DNA of 64,000 nucleotides from SbD1 sp039679945 (GCA_039679945.1 JBDKTY010000187.1:38084-102083), one strand, 5' to 3'. Shown: positions 32,448 through 42,466, counted from the stretch's first letter. A program made the numbers and translations. Notes: generated by a model from the sequence alone, not told the origin.

Positions 32448-35036
32448 TCAAATCTGGTACTTGCCATCCAGAAAAGCCTTGGCAATGGCACCCACGCTTG
32501 CCTCGCTCTTCATAAGCATATCGAGTTGCCGCGTGAACTGGAGGAGCCTTCCGATCATGTCCAGCTTCTCGACGAGTATTTGGGCTTCAAGCTTTTGCAC
32601 GCGCGCGCTCACCCGGTCACCGGTGACCTCCACGGTCATCCCGAGCGATTCGAGAATGAGGGCGATGGAACGAGCCCGCCTGTTTCGCCGTATATCGTCT
32701 GCGGCGCCGCCCTTGAAGGAAAAAGCGATGTAGTTCTTGCTCAGCGTGTAGCCGCAGTAGGTGTCGAGGACGCCGTAATGGTATCCCACCCGCGAGCTGA
32801 AGTTGAGGTACTTATCGGATATAATCGCGTAGCTTCTGTTGCCGAACCGCTCGGAACCGAGATGATCCTGGAACATCTGCTCACTCAGAACCGAGAGGAA
32901 CCCGCTCAGTTCCACGGGCCGCGGCCGGAAGTGGAGAAGGTCCTCGTGGAGCATGCCATTCAGCACGGCTCGAAAGGGGACGGAGACGATTGCCTCATGC
33001 CTGACGCTGCGCGATTTTCTGCCACCTTCCGCGATACCTCCGCCCAGATCTATCACATGGAGATCGAGCGGAATGGGTGCAATGAGTTTCAGCGCGAATC
33101 CAGCGCGTTCCGATACCAGGTCGCTGATCCGAAACATCTCGGAGTAAGACAGCTCATGGATAAAGCGCATCAGGTCATGCAAGGAGCGGCAGTTCGCGGC
33201 GGCGAACTCGGGAGACTTGGGATCGAGCATGCGCAGGGGAGTAATGAGCGCCGCGATTCGCGTGAGGGTTTCATATACCGGGGTTCCCTTCATCCGCGGT
33301 TCCCTGGTGCCCTGCAGTGCGGTGAGTTCCGGAACGATACCGTCATAGATCCTGCGGGAATAGGTGTCCACGGTAATCTCGGCCCCGCCGGGTATTGTCG
33401 ATGTGGCGGTTCTTGTATCCAAAAGCGCCGGTACGGCGAACTCCCGTGCCAGTGAAGCCATATGCCCGGTTATGCTGCCAAAATCAGTCACAATGGCGCT
33501 GGCCTTGCGCATCACCAGCATGTATTTGGGAGAGGGCTGGGATGCAATGAGTACGGCTCCGTCCGGAAAGTTCACGAGATCTTCATCCGAGCGAACGTGG
33601 TAAGCCTTACCGCCGCCCACGCCGGGAAAAGCTGTCGAGCCGCCACTGATCAGCACGGGGTAATCGTGCGTTTCAGGGATAACGATGCCTGTGGTTTGGC
33701 AATCCGGTGGGCCGCACAGCGGCCGGGTCTGGAGAATAAAGAAAGCTCCGTTCCGGTCGAGCGCCCATTCTATGTCCTGCGCTACTCCGTAGTGTTTCTC
33801 GAGGGTGATGGCATATCCGGCGAGGACCTTTATCTGCTGATCGGTGAGGCACGCAAATTCCTTTTCACATTCCTGCACGGCAACTTCCCGGAGTCCTCCA
33901 TCGAGGTTGCTCACGAGCTTTACCGGTTTATTGCTGACTGCCTTTTCGAGGATCGGGAGCCCGGATTGCTTGCTTACCGTGTATTTATCGGGGGTGACGG
34001 CTCCGTCGACGGCATAGGGGCCAAGCCCCCATACGGCCGAGATGATGACGTTGTTATCCTTGGGATCGAAGGGGTGCCGCGAATAGATCACGCCGCTGGC
34101 AACCGAGTCCACCATCCGGATACAAGCCACACTCATTGCGACGTGTTCATCCGGTATCCCCTTCATGATGCGATAGGACATTGCCCTCGGGGTGAAGAGG
34201 CTGGCGATGATAAAGGTATAGGTTTTCAGGATCTGCTCACGCGTCACATTGAGCACCGAGAGATACTGGCCCGCGAACGACAGATCGCTGTCCTCGCCAA
34301 GAGCGCTGCTGCGCATCGAGATTCGCGGAAGGGTTGAAGACACCTCATCGCGAAGATTCGCGCTCATTTCGTCATAGGCAGACAGGATTGCCTCACCCAG
34401 CAGATCGGGGACGGGTGAGGTTATTATCAACCGCTGGATCTCTTCGCTGACCCCATTCAGCGATTCGGCGTCGTTCAGGTCCAGGGACATCTTTTTCATT
34501 GCAATCTGGTCAGTAAGATCATTGTCGGAGAGAAACAGCTCGAAAGCACGCGTGGTAACAGCAAAGCCTTCAGGCACGGGCAGATGCGCCCGGTTTTTCA
34601 TCTCACCGAGATTCGCATTCTTGCCTCCCACCCAGTCCATTATTTCTTTGGTGACGCGCGAGTAGGGCAGGACCAACTCAGGAGGAGCAGATTTTCTGAT
34701 CTCCAGCTCTTTACTGATCTCGGAGCTCAAGTGCTGAAATATATCCGTGAGCGCAGTGTACTTGTCGTTGGAGAGGGCATTGAAACTGGTAATCATCCGG
34801 AGGGTATGGAAGATGGCACGGGCGGATTGAGATCTGATATAGGTCATCCCGAACACTTCATCTCCGCGGAGTTTTTCCTCCATTTCGGAAATTATCTTTG
34901 AAAGTTCGGAATTGGAGTCCAGTAATTCCTTGAACCGTTCGTACTTGAGGCGGAATACATCCGTAAGGGTATCATGAGATACTGTCGTTCCCCGTCCTCT
35001 GATTCTTTGGATAATGGAATTAATCCTGCTCAGCAT
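32448..35036 (-). CDS. PEP-synthase-like phosphotransferase with novel C-terminal domain, copy 1
   Basis: 862 residues from the ATG at 35036, chosen by alignment with copies 2 and 3; the open frame extends upstream to 35273. Order: helical N-terminus (1-120), PEP-synthase-type ATP-grasp domain (about 130-440; GGKNANLGEM, MRSSALGEDS, QDIEWALDRNG, LQTRPL), swivel domain with phosphohistidine His525 in GSITGHMASLAREF, then a 285-residue C-terminal domain. No PEP/pyruvate TIM barrel is recognisable. The C-terminal domain has conserved NYIAFSFKGGAADDIRR and RQLDMLMK. Thus ATP should phosphorylate His525, but the final acceptor is unknown. It is convergent with TauE locus 1 and divergent from the NRAMP gene. 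Confidence 0.88.
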   Translation of the reverse strand: MLSRINSIIQRIRGRGTTVSHDTLTDVFRLKYERFKELLDSNSELSKIISEMEEKLRGDEVFGMTYIRSQSARAIFHTLRMITSFNALSNDKYTALTDIFQHLSSEISKELEIRKSAPPELVLPYSRVTKEIMDWVGGKNANLGEMKNRAHLPVPEGFAVTTRAFELFLSDNDLTDQIAMKKMSLDLNDAESLNGVSEEIQRLIITSPVPDLLGEAILSAYDEMSANLRDEVSSTLPRISMRSSALGEDSDLSFAGQYLSVLNVTREQILKTYTFIIASLFTPRAMSYRIMKGIPDEHVAMSVACIRMVDSVASGVIYSRHPFDPKDNNVIISAVWGLGPYAVDGAVTPDKYTVSKQSGLPILEKAVSNKPVKLVSNLDGGLREVAVQECEKEFACLTDQQIKVLAGYAITLEKHYGVAQDIEWALDRNGAFFILQTRPLCGPPDCQTTGIVIPETHDYPVLISGGSTAFPGVGGGKAYHVRSDEDLVNFPDGAVLIASQPSPKYMLVMRKASAIVTDFGSITGHMASLAREFAVPALLDTRTATSTIPGGAEITVDTYSRRIYDGIVPELTALQGTREPRMKGTPVYETLTRIAALITPLRMLDPKSPEFAAANCRSLHDLMRFIHELSYSEMFRISDLVSERAGFALKLIAPIPLDLHVIDLGGGIAEGGRKSRSVRHEAIVSVPFRAVLNGMLHEDLLHFRPRPVELSGFLSVLSEQMFQDHLGSERFGNRSYAIISDKYLNFSSRVGYHYGVLDTYCGYTLSKNYIAFSFKGGAADDIRRNRRARSIALILESLGMTVEVTGDRVSARVQKLEAQILVEKLDMIGRLLQFTRQLDMLMKSEASVGAIAKAFLDGKYQI

Positions 35037-35407
35037 CTGAATATCGCCCTTTGCTCTTTTTGAAGCAGCATTATATCGGAAAAACCGCTTTTGAGGAGAG
35101 AAAGCAGAATCATTTTGTTCTCCCCGACAATTTGTCCGGTTGTTGGAATCTGGCATGTCGCCTTCGGGATGCTTAATTGTGACTGTGTCTCCAGGTGCCG
35201 TATCACACCGGGATTGTGTTCGAGATAGTGTTCGCATTGAGGTATCGGGGGGGCGAACGGGCCGGGGATGCACGGCCGCAATGCCGGTTGCTGACTACAC
35301 CTTGCCACGCGAATGCGGAGTACACTTCACTTGGCGCGAACCTGGGGGCAGCCGCTTCCTGAATCCTTTTTTCATAATAACCACTTTTCCAAAGGGAAAG
35401 GCCTGCC

Positions 35408-36718
35408 GTGGCGGACTCGGAGATCGGTGCAAAAGCTCGCCATTTTGATTCCGGAACCCTTGAAGCCGCAGAGAGAGCGCTCGGCGAAGCCAGGACCATT
35501 CCCTGGTATCGTCGGCTGCTCCCATTTTTGGGGCCGGCTTTCGTCGCGGCCGTGGCCTACATCGATCCGGGAAACTTCGCGACCAACATTCAAGGCGGCG
35601 CGAAGTTCGGCTACACTCTTCTCTGGGTGATAATAGCCAGCAACCTCATAGCCATGCTCCTCCAAATTCTTTCGGCAAAGCTCGGCATCGCCACGGGGCT
35701 GAATCTCGCGGAACTGTGCAGGGAGAAGTTCCCGCGACCCGTTGTATGGCTGATGTGGGTCATAATGGAAGTGGTCGCAATAGCGACGGACCTGGCCGAG
35801 TTTGTCGGGGCCGCCATTGGCCTGTTTCTGCTCTTCCATATTCCTCTGCTGTGGGCCGGGTTGTTGACGGCGGTCATCACATTCCTTGTCCTGGGGCTTC
35901 AACGGTATGGCTTTCGTCCGATTGAAGCGGTTATTGCATTGTTGATAGGAGTGGTCGCGGCCAGCTACCTCATTGAGCTTTTCCTTGTCAGACCCGACCC
36001 GGTGCGGATTCTTGAAGCAGCCTTTATTCCCCGGTTCGCGGGGAGGGAGAGTATCGTGCTCGCCGCCGGGATTCTGGGCGCAACCGTTATGCCGCACGTC
36101 ATATTTCTCCACTCGGCATTGACCCAGGGCCGCATTGTCGTCACGCAACCCGACAAACTGCGCAAACTTTTCCACTACGAAGTTGCGGACGTGGTGATTG
36201 CAATGTCCATCGCCGGGGCCGTGAATGCGGCCATGCTCATCATGGCCGCCGCCACCTTTTATAGCCGCGGAATGTATGAAATAGGCACCATAGAGGAAGC
36301 CTACCGCACCCTGACGCCGTTCCTGGGGCGAGCGGCGAGCAATGTTTTCGCTATTTCACTTCTCGCGGCCGGACTATCTTCTTCGGCCGTGGGAACGATG
36401 TCGGGCCAGATCGTGATGCAGGGGTTCATCCATTTCAATATTCCTATCTGGGTGAGGAGGCTCGTTACGATCCTCCCCGCGCTCGCGGTTCTGGGTCTTG
36501 GCCTGGACCCGACGGGAACGCTCGTCATCAGCCAGGTGGTATTGAGCTTCGGACTTCCGTTCGCCGTAATTCCGCTTGTGCTTTTCACCAGGAAGAAGGA
36601 AATAATGGGACCACTTGTCAACAAACCAATCACCACTGTACTTGCGGGCGCCGCCGCGATATTGATCGTCGTACTTAATATATATCTTCTGCTCAGTCTG
36701 GCCTTCGGTGCGGAGTGA
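35408..36718 (+). CDS. NRAMP-family divalent metal transporter
   Basis: 436 residues, about eleven helices. Helix 1 carries the metal-binding DPGN (in AAVAYIDPGNFATN) and helix 6 carries the MPH motif (GATVMPHVIFLHS), both diagnostic of proton-coupled Mn(II)/Fe(II) importers. The start is GTG at 35408 after an AAAGGGAAAGG stretch. It is divergent from PEP-synthase-like copy 1 and followed closely by a tandem universal stress protein gene. Mn(II) would be a plausible cofactor for the nearby ATP-dependent phosphotransferases, but that link is speculation. Confidence 0.93.
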   Translation: MADSEIGAKARHFDSGTLEAAERALGEARTIPWYRRLLPFLGPAFVAAVAYIDPGNFATNIQGGAKFGYTLLWVIIASNLIAMLLQILSAKLGIATGLNLAELCREKFPRPVVWLMWVIMEVVAIATDLAEFVGAAIGLFLLFHIPLLWAGLLTAVITFLVLGLQRYGFRPIEAVIALLIGVVAASYLIELFLVRPDPVRILEAAFIPRFAGRESIVLAAGILGATVMPHVIFLHSALTQGRIVVTQPDKLRKLFHYEVADVVIAMSIAGAVNAAMLIMAAATFYSRGMYEIGTIEEAYRTLTPFLGRAASNVFAISLLAAGLSSSAVGTMSGQIVMQGFIHFNIPIWVRRLVTILPALAVLGLGLDPTGTLVISQVVLSFGLPFAVIPLVLFTRKKEIMGPLVNKPITTVLAGAAAILIVVLNIYLLLSLAFGAE

Positions 36719-36755
36719 CAATGATCAGACACCCTTAAGGATGACCGGAGTGCTT

Positions 36756-37661
36756 ATGTTTACGAATCTCCTCGTACCCCTGGATGGATCGCAACTCGCC
36801 GAATCGGTGCTTCCGATAGTGAGAAAGCTCTCGGAGTTGATGTCGTGCTCGGTCATGCTTCTTCATGTTATCGAAAAGAGGCCGCCAAGCAGCATCCATG
36901 GCGACACGCATCTGCAGGACGTTGCCGGGGCCGAGCGTTATATGGCCGCGATAGCGGAACAGGTTGGGGACTGGGGCCTGCCTGTATCCAGTCACGTGCA
37001 TACCGTACCGCAGGGGGACATCCCCAGGTGCATTGCCGAGCATGCCGAGGAACTGGACCAGGATCTCATCGTCCTTTGCACTCATGGGAGCAGCGGCGTG
37101 AGGAGGTTCGTTTTCGGAAGCAATGCCGAGCAGGTATTGACCCATGGCCGGACTCCGGTTGTACTGGTTAAGGCTGACGAGCGCGGACGGCCGCCGTCAT
37201 TCGGTCCCGCGAAAATTCTTGCGCTTCGCGACACAACTCCGGAGAGTGTACCGGTCTTGACCGCGTGCTCGGAATTAGCGAAAATATCCGATGCTCAACT
37301 GCACCTTCTGTATGTTGTTCCTACCGCGGGTACGGTAAGCAACAGGGATGCGCCAGGTATGAGGCTTGTCCCGCATACGGCCCGCCTGTTGCTTGACCTG
37401 GAAGCAGAGGAAACAGCCCGTCTGCTGAAGGCCGAAGTTCAGGATCTCTTGTCCAATGCTATTGACTGCAGCGGGAGCGTTGAGCGCGGCGAGGCGGTCG
37501 CCGCCGTGGTCGGCGCGGCGCGGGAGAAGAATGCGGATATTGTCGCAATGGCAACGCGCGGACTGGCGGGCCTGGGAGCGCTATGGGCCTATGACCTGGT
37601 ATCGGGGATATCAACCGCTTATGACGGAGTTCTGCTCCTGTTTCCAACCAGAAGAGACTGA
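36756..37661 (+). CDS. Tandem universal stress protein (UspA x2)
   Basis: 301 residues from the ATG at 36756 (GGAG five bases upstream; a GTG at 36708 overlaps nrampt). Two Usp domains: the first starts NLLVPLDGSQLAE and keeps the ATP-binding signature GSSGVRRFVFGSNAEQ. The second starts KILALRDTTPESV, and its signature is degenerate (TRGLAGLGALWAYD). Likely an ATP- or AMP-binding cytoplasmic stress protein. It lies between the NRAMP gene and a histidine kinase, 37 and 29 bases away, in what looks like one transcription unit. Confidence 0.88.
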   Translation: MFTNLLVPLDGSQLAESVLPIVRKLSELMSCSVMLLHVIEKRPPSSIHGDTHLQDVAGAERYMAAIAEQVGDWGLPVSSHVHTVPQGDIPRCIAEHAEELDQDLIVLCTHGSSGVRRFVFGSNAEQVLTHGRTPVVLVKADERGRPPSFGPAKILALRDTTPESVPVLTACSELAKISDAQLHLLYVVPTAGTVSNRDAPGMRLVPHTARLLLDLEAEETARLLKAEVQDLLSNAIDCSGSVERGEAVAAVVGAAREKNADIVAMATRGLAGLGALWAYDLVSGISTAYDGVLLLFPTRRD

Positions 37662-37690
37662 ATCCTTATTTTCGGATGCGAGGCAATGCC

Positions 37691-39187
37691 ATGCTTAACC
37701 GGTTCCGGCGTATGAGCCTGCGGACCAGGATCATGCTCGCCCTTGCGGTACTGGTGATCATTGCCCTCTCGGGAGGAGCAACCACCATCTGGATGGTGCA
37801 CCGCATGGATAGCGCGCTATCGTCTGTTGTGAAATCCAAGGTAGCGGCCCTCAACATTGCACAGGAAATGGAAAGCTCCCTGGCGATGCAAAGAGGGCTT
37901 ATGAGTTACTATTTCATAGACGGCAATTCCGAATGGCTTACGCAACTGGACCAGCACCGCTTCGCTTTTGAAGATTGGCTGAAAAAAGCGCGTGACGTAA
38001 CGGGAACGGATTCGGAAAGGGAGATACTCAACAACATCGAGTCGCGCTATATCCGCTTCACCAATATGCGCGAGAGCGTGATTGAACTCTACCGTTCCGG
38101 AAACCGGGAAGAGGGTTACAAGGTTCAGAAAGAGGTGCGCAATCCTTTCTTTTCGATCAAGGACCTGTGCGAGCAGTACAAGAAGGCGCAATATGAAGGT
38201 ATTGCTTCACTCACCGAATCCATGCATTCACAGGTGCTATTTTTCGATGTGTCGGCTTCGGTGGCGATGGTATTCGCCGCCATACTGGGAATCTCCCTGA
38301 CCATGCTTTTGCTGCACCGTGTGCTCGTCCCGATCAGGCTTCTCGTTCGGGCGGCGGGCAGCCTGGAGGACCAGGCACTTGATGAACCCGACGAGGTGAA
38401 GGCACTGGGAAACAAGATCAGCGGGCTCATAGAGAGTGTCGACCTGACACGCACTCAACTCCGGGAGAGCCGTGAGCACCTGCTCCAGTCCGAGAAGCTT
38501 GCGCAGATAGGCAAACTTGCCGCCGGGGTCGCCCACAGCATAAGGAACCCCTTGACGTCCGTAAAAATGCGCCTTTTTACCATGGAACGCACCCTGTCGC
38601 TTTCCTCCACGCAAAAGGAAGATTTTGAAGTAATATCCGAGGAGATTCGTCACATTGATACGATAGTCCGCAATTTCCTGGAATTCTCCCGCCCTCCAAA
38701 GCTCAAGATTCAAAAGGTAAGCCCTTCAGACGTCGTGGATATGGCCATCCAGCTTCTTCGGCACCGCATTGAATCCTATGGAGTAACGGTAGAGCTCATG
38801 AGACAGCGCACGCTTCCCGAGATAGACGCGGACCCGGAGCAGTTGAAGGAAGTCTTCGTCAATCTTATTGTCAACGCCTGCGAGGCGATGGGCGATGGCG
38901 GCCGGATACTCATCAGCGAGGAGGAGGGGGTAACCGACCCCATGGGCCGCGTTGTGGTTATACGATTGAGCGACAATGGTCCCGGTATTCCGGAGGGACT
39001 GCGGGAAAAGATATTCCAGCCTTTCTTCACGACGAAAGAGGAGGGCACCGGTCTTGGCCTCAGCATAGCCGCCCGCATAATAGAGGACCACAAAGGCTGC
39101 CTCAATGTGAAATGTCGTCAGAATAAGGGGACCTCTTTCATAATCACTCTACCCTGCCAGGGAAATGACGCGTGGCTTCGATCCTGA
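37691..39187 (+). CDS. Sensor histidine kinase with four-helix-bundle-type sensor
   Basis: 498 residues from the ATG at 37691 (GAGG upstream; 37676 is an alternative). Helix 1 (about 13-35) and helix 2 (about 190-212) flank a helical periplasmic region like the 4HB/MCP class. A HAMP-like linker (about 213-262) follows. The phosphoacceptor is His282 in GVAHSIRNPLTS, typical of NtrB-like kinases. The ATPase has NLIVNACEAM, DNGPGIP and GTGLGLSIA. It overlaps the next gene, an NtrC-type regulator, by 16 bases, so they are an operonic two-component pair. Confidence 0.92.
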   Translation: MLNRFRRMSLRTRIMLALAVLVIIALSGGATTIWMVHRMDSALSSVVKSKVAALNIAQEMESSLAMQRGLMSYYFIDGNSEWLTQLDQHRFAFEDWLKKARDVTGTDSEREILNNIESRYIRFTNMRESVIELYRSGNREEGYKVQKEVRNPFFSIKDLCEQYKKAQYEGIASLTESMHSQVLFFDVSASVAMVFAAILGISLTMLLLHRVLVPIRLLVRAAGSLEDQALDEPDEVKALGNKISGLIESVDLTRTQLRESREHLLQSEKLAQIGKLAAGVAHSIRNPLTSVKMRLFTMERTLSLSSTQKEDFEVISEEIRHIDTIVRNFLEFSRPPKLKIQKVSPSDVVDMAIQLLRHRIESYGVTVELMRQRTLPEIDADPEQLKEVFVNLIVNACEAMGDGGRILISEEEGVTDPMGRVVVIRLSDNGPGIPEGLREKIFQPFFTTKEEGTGLGLSIAARIIEDHKGCLNVKCRQNKGTSFIITLPCQGNDAWLRS

Positions 39188-40605
39188 TCGTAGACGACGA
39201 TCTTCATCTGCGGCAGAGCTTCGATAAGCTTCTGACCCAGGAAGAGCATTCCGTGAAAACGGCGGCGAGCGGCGAGGCTGCTCTCCCGCTCGTGTTTTCG
39301 CTTGATTTCGACCTGGTGATCATGGATGTGCGGCTTCCCGGTATGAACGGGCTGGAAACGTTCAAGGCAATTCGCGCCAGACAGCCACTTCTGCCGGTTA
39401 TTATCATGACGGCCTTCGGGACTACTGAAACGGCCATCGAGGCCACCAAGATGGGCGCCTACGACTATGTTCTGAAGCCGTTCAATATTCCCGAGATGCT
39501 GACACTTATCGGAAAGGCGGTAGAGGCGGGGCGTTTCATGCGCTCGCGGGTCGAACTCGACGTCATTCCCGAGACCGCCTGTGACGAGGCCATTATAGGG
39601 CGAAGCCGCCCCATGCACGAAGTATATAAGTCAATCGGCCGGGTCGCATCCACGGACGCAACGGTGCTCATTCGCGGGGAATCGGGCACCGGCAAGGAAC
39701 TCGTTGCCCGTGCGCTTTACCAGCATAGCGCCCGTTCCGACAGGCCGTTTCTCGTAATAAACTGTGTCGCCATTCCGGAGACTCTTCTGGAAAGCGAATT
39801 GTTCGGCTATGAAAAAGGAGCTTTCACCGGTGCGGCAAATCGCAGGGTTGGCCGCATAGAGCAAGCCAATGGCGGAACTGTCTTCCTGGACGAGATAGGG
39901 GATATGCCCTTCGGAGTCCAGGCAAAGATACTTCGCCTGCTCCAGGAAAGGAGTATCGAACGTCTCGGTGGGCGTGAACCGATTCCCGTGGATGTTCGCA
40001 TCCTTGCGGCAACCAACCGGAACCTCGAAGCGGCGCTTGCCGAGGGAACGTTCAGGGAGGACCTCTATTACAGGCTGAAAGTCGTAACGATAACACTTCC
40101 GCCCCTTAGGGAAAGGGAGGGCGATATCCCGCTCCTCTGCAACTACTTCCTGATGCGTTTCTCCCAACGGATGGGGACGGCCAATCCCGGAATAAACGAA
40201 GATGCGCTGCGGCTTCTTTCCGGGTATTCCTGGCCCGGGAACGTCCGGGAGTTGGCAAACGCCCTTCAGAAAGCACTCATTTTCAATCGCGGAGGTCCCG
40301 TTTCCCGGGATGAAATCGCGCGCGCGTGCGGAATCGAGCCCGGTGAGAAAGGAACGAAAATAGAAGTTCCCGAGGAAACAGTGCGAACATGGGTCCGGCG
40401 CATACTCGCATCCGGCGGCAACGGTGATGTATTCGATTCGGCCATGGACCAGTTCAGTGCCATGCTCATAACGGAGGCACGCAACATTACGTCGCGAAAC
40501 CCTACCCGCGCCGCCACACTGCTGGGGCTGTCGCGTCCGACACTCATCGCAAAAATCGAGAAACACCGGATACGGTTTGAAACCTCGGTGATAAGCGAGG
40601 AGTGA
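39172..40605 (+). CDS. NtrC-family sigma-54 response regulator
   Basis: 477 residues starting at GTG 39172, inside the 3' end of its kinase gene. Receiver with Asp52 in IMDVRLPGMNG; AAA+ domain with Walker A GESGTGKE, canonical sigma-54 contact loop GAFTGA and GGTVFLDEIGDM; C-terminal Fis-type helix-turn-helix (PTRAATLLGLSRPTLIAKI). It lies immediately upstream of the intergenic region holding the sigma-54 element at 41095-41110, so it is the leading candidate activator of TauE locus 2 and perhaps locus 1. Confidence 0.94.
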   Translation: MASILIVDDDLHLRQSFDKLLTQEEHSVKTAASGEAALPLVFSLDFDLVIMDVRLPGMNGLETFKAIRARQPLLPVIIMTAFGTTETAIEATKMGAYDYVLKPFNIPEMLTLIGKAVEAGRFMRSRVELDVIPETACDEAIIGRSRPMHEVYKSIGRVASTDATVLIRGESGTGKELVARALYQHSARSDRPFLVINCVAIPETLLESELFGYEKGAFTGAANRRVGRIEQANGGTVFLDEIGDMPFGVQAKILRLLQERSIERLGGREPIPVDVRILAATNRNLEAALAEGTFREDLYYRLKVVTITLPPLREREGDIPLLCNYFLMRFSQRMGTANPGINEDALRLLSGYSWPGNVRELANALQKALIFNRGGPVSRDEIARACGIEPGEKGTKIEVPEETVRTWVRRILASGGNGDVFDSAMDQFSAMLITEARNITSRNPTRAATLLGLSRPTLIAKIEKHRIRFETSVISEE

Positions 40606-41215
40606 AGGCTACCCGCTCTCTGTGCCGCCCCGGTATTCCCGCCTCTCGGGTTTATACTCACACCGCGCCATTACTATGGCAATTAGTATGGCTGACGCGC
40701 CCGACACCGCCAAAAGTGGATTCCGGTGTGCCTCAATGTTATACGACTTGAATTCGTCGCGGCTATTTAGATATTTCAGCCGAATCCATGAATGTGAAGA
40801 GTCCCTGCTTCGCGACTTCCTTGTTCAGGACCTGGTAATCCCATGAGGTGAGACCTGATTCGGGTTGGTTTCTCCGAGCACGCTGCTGCACATCGATGAA
40901 TCTGTAGTCATATTCCCCTGAAAGTCCGGAATAGTGATCGGAAAATCATGATTATTACGCTATCAGGTTCTTTTACACTTCGTTAAAAGATCCGACACTC
41001 CACACCCTCGCATCGGCGCGGCCGAGTCAACTATGAAAGTGTCAATATTACGTAATCACACGTCATTTTACCTTTAATCACTACTTGTTCCATATGGCAC
41101 ATATGTTGCCATATGTCCTGTTCAAGCAATTCCTGGTTGGTTCGTTTGTTCCCTTACGGTCCTGGTTTTCCGCAGTTTTGTCACGATTCTTCACCAAAGA
41201 GGAGGTCCCCCCAAA
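40606..41215. other. Intergenic region before TauE locus 2
   Basis: 610 bases between the NtrC-type gene and the second TauE gene. It carries the symmetric sigma-54 element at 41095-41110 and becomes AT-rich from about 40940. A 74-codon frame near 40622 has no ribosome-binding site and no recognisable sequence. No RNA structure or repeat was recognised in the first 450 bases, which would suit distal activator sites. Confidence 0.5.
41095..41110 (+). promoter_or_regulatory. Sigma-54 promoter, symmetric, upstream of TauE locus 2
   Basis: TGGCACATATGTTGCC matches the -24 (TGGCAC) and -12 (TTGC) boxes perfectly with five bases between them. It is the centre of an inverted repeat CATATGGCA-N7-TGCCATATG. 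It lies about 105 bases before the start of the permease gene. The upstream gene encodes an NtrC-type activator. Confidence 0.85.
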
Positions 41216-42466
41216 ATGAGTGGCCCGAGGAAAATTTTTGAGTTCATGAAAGCCGCATCCATTGCGCATGCCCGCTGGGACTATGAAGTATCGATGTCCA
41301 TCATCAGGAACAGGAAGAAACTGCTGGTGCTCTTCCTGCTCTCACTCCCGATTCTCATGGTGGGTTTTCTGGAGGCGGCGGACCTGGTAGGCGGAAAGAC
41401 AGCCTATGCCCCGGCGCATTACAGCACGACCATTTTCGTGGTGTCCATAGCGATAGGGCTCGCCGCTGGTCTGATCACGGGATGCATCGGCGCGGGAGGC
41501 GGGTTTATCATTACGCCGGCCCTCATGGCAGCCGGCGTCAAAGGCATTCTCGCTGTCGGCACCGACCTGTTCCACATCTTCGCCAAGGCGATAATGGGAA
41601 CGGCGGTGCACAAAAAACTCGGTAATGTATCGGGCAAGCTGGCGGTCGCCTTCCTTGTAGGTTCCGGAATCGGGACCTTCATCGGGGGGGCGATAAACAA
41701 GGGGCTCTACAACACCGACCCTTTGCTCAGTGAGGCCTTCATCAGCGCTGTCTACGCGATCCTGCTCGGTTTTCTGGGTTTCTACGCCTTTATCGACTTC
41801 TGGCGGTCCAGCAAGCAGGCAGGCCCCGTTGACGCTCATGGCGGAAGTTCTTCCGGTGCGCCTTCCATGGCTATAAAGCTCCAAAACCTGAACATTCCTC
41901 CGATGATCACTTTCGATGAGGACTTTGTCCCCGGCGGGAAGAAGCTCTCCGGCGTAATCATCGCTTGCGGCGGGGTGATCGTCGGGATCATGGCCGCGAT
42001 AATGGGTGTCGGGGGAGGATTCATTACCTTCCCGATGTTCGTGTATATATTCGGTGTCTCCTCGATGACAACCGTTGGCACCGATATCCTGCAGATTATC
42101 TTCACGGCGGGACTTGCCGCCATCGGGCAGTATGCAATCTATGGCTACGTATTCTATACCCTGGCCATGGGAATGCTGATCGGTTCATTGCTGGGCATCC
42201 AGGTCGGAGCCCTTACCACTAAAGTCGTAAAAGGTATCCACATAAGAGGGTTCTACGCTGTTTCGATCATTGCCGGATTCCTGAACAGGGCGGCTACCCT
42301 GCCGAAAAAATTCACCGAACTCAAGGTCATCAACGTCCCCGATTCCATTTCAAGCGGTATTCAGCTTGTGGGGGACTGGGCCTTCTGGATTGTGGTAGCA
42401 ATCTTCGGGCTGTGGATTTTTGCCAAGTTCTTCTCAAATCTTGGCCAGCTCAGAGAGGAGGAATAA
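41216..42466 (+). CDS. TauE/SafE-family anion permease (locus 2)
   Basis: 416 residues, longer than the other two copies. An extra N-terminal cytoplasmic stretch of about 40 residues and a first helix (ending VGFLEAADLVGG) precede the usual two repeats. Family motifs: ITGCIGAGGGFIITPALM and IMAAIMGVGGGFITFPMFVYIFG. The loop between the repeats holds GPVDAHGGSSSGAPSM. AGAGGAGG gives a strong ribosome-binding site. Likely transports a sulfur-containing or other small anion across the inner membrane; direction and substrate are unknown. First gene of a unit with the 240-residue membrane protein (1-base gap) and a Usp gene. Confidence 0.92.
   Translation: MSGPRKIFEFMKAASIAHARWDYEVSMSIIRNRKKLLVLFLLSLPILMVGFLEAADLVGGKTAYAPAHYSTTIFVVSIAIGLAAGLITGCIGAGGGFIITPALMAAGVKGILAVGTDLFHIFAKAIMGTAVHKKLGNVSGKLAVAFLVGSGIGTFIGGAINKGLYNTDPLLSEAFISAVYAILLGFLGFYAFIDFWRSSKQAGPVDAHGGSSSGAPSMAIKLQNLNIPPMITFDEDFVPGGKKLSGVIIACGGVIVGIMAAIMGVGGGFITFPMFVYIFGVSSMTTVGTDILQIIFTAGLAAIGQYAIYGYVFYTLAMGMLIGSLLGIQVGALTTKVVKGIHIRGFYAVSIIAGFLNRAATLPKKFTELKVINVPDSISSGIQLVGDWAFWIVVAIFGLWIFAKFFSNLGQLREEE

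Noticed and set aside
40622..40846. 74-codon frame in the intergenic region before TauE 2
   Set aside because: No ribosome-binding site, atypical composition and no recognisable motif.
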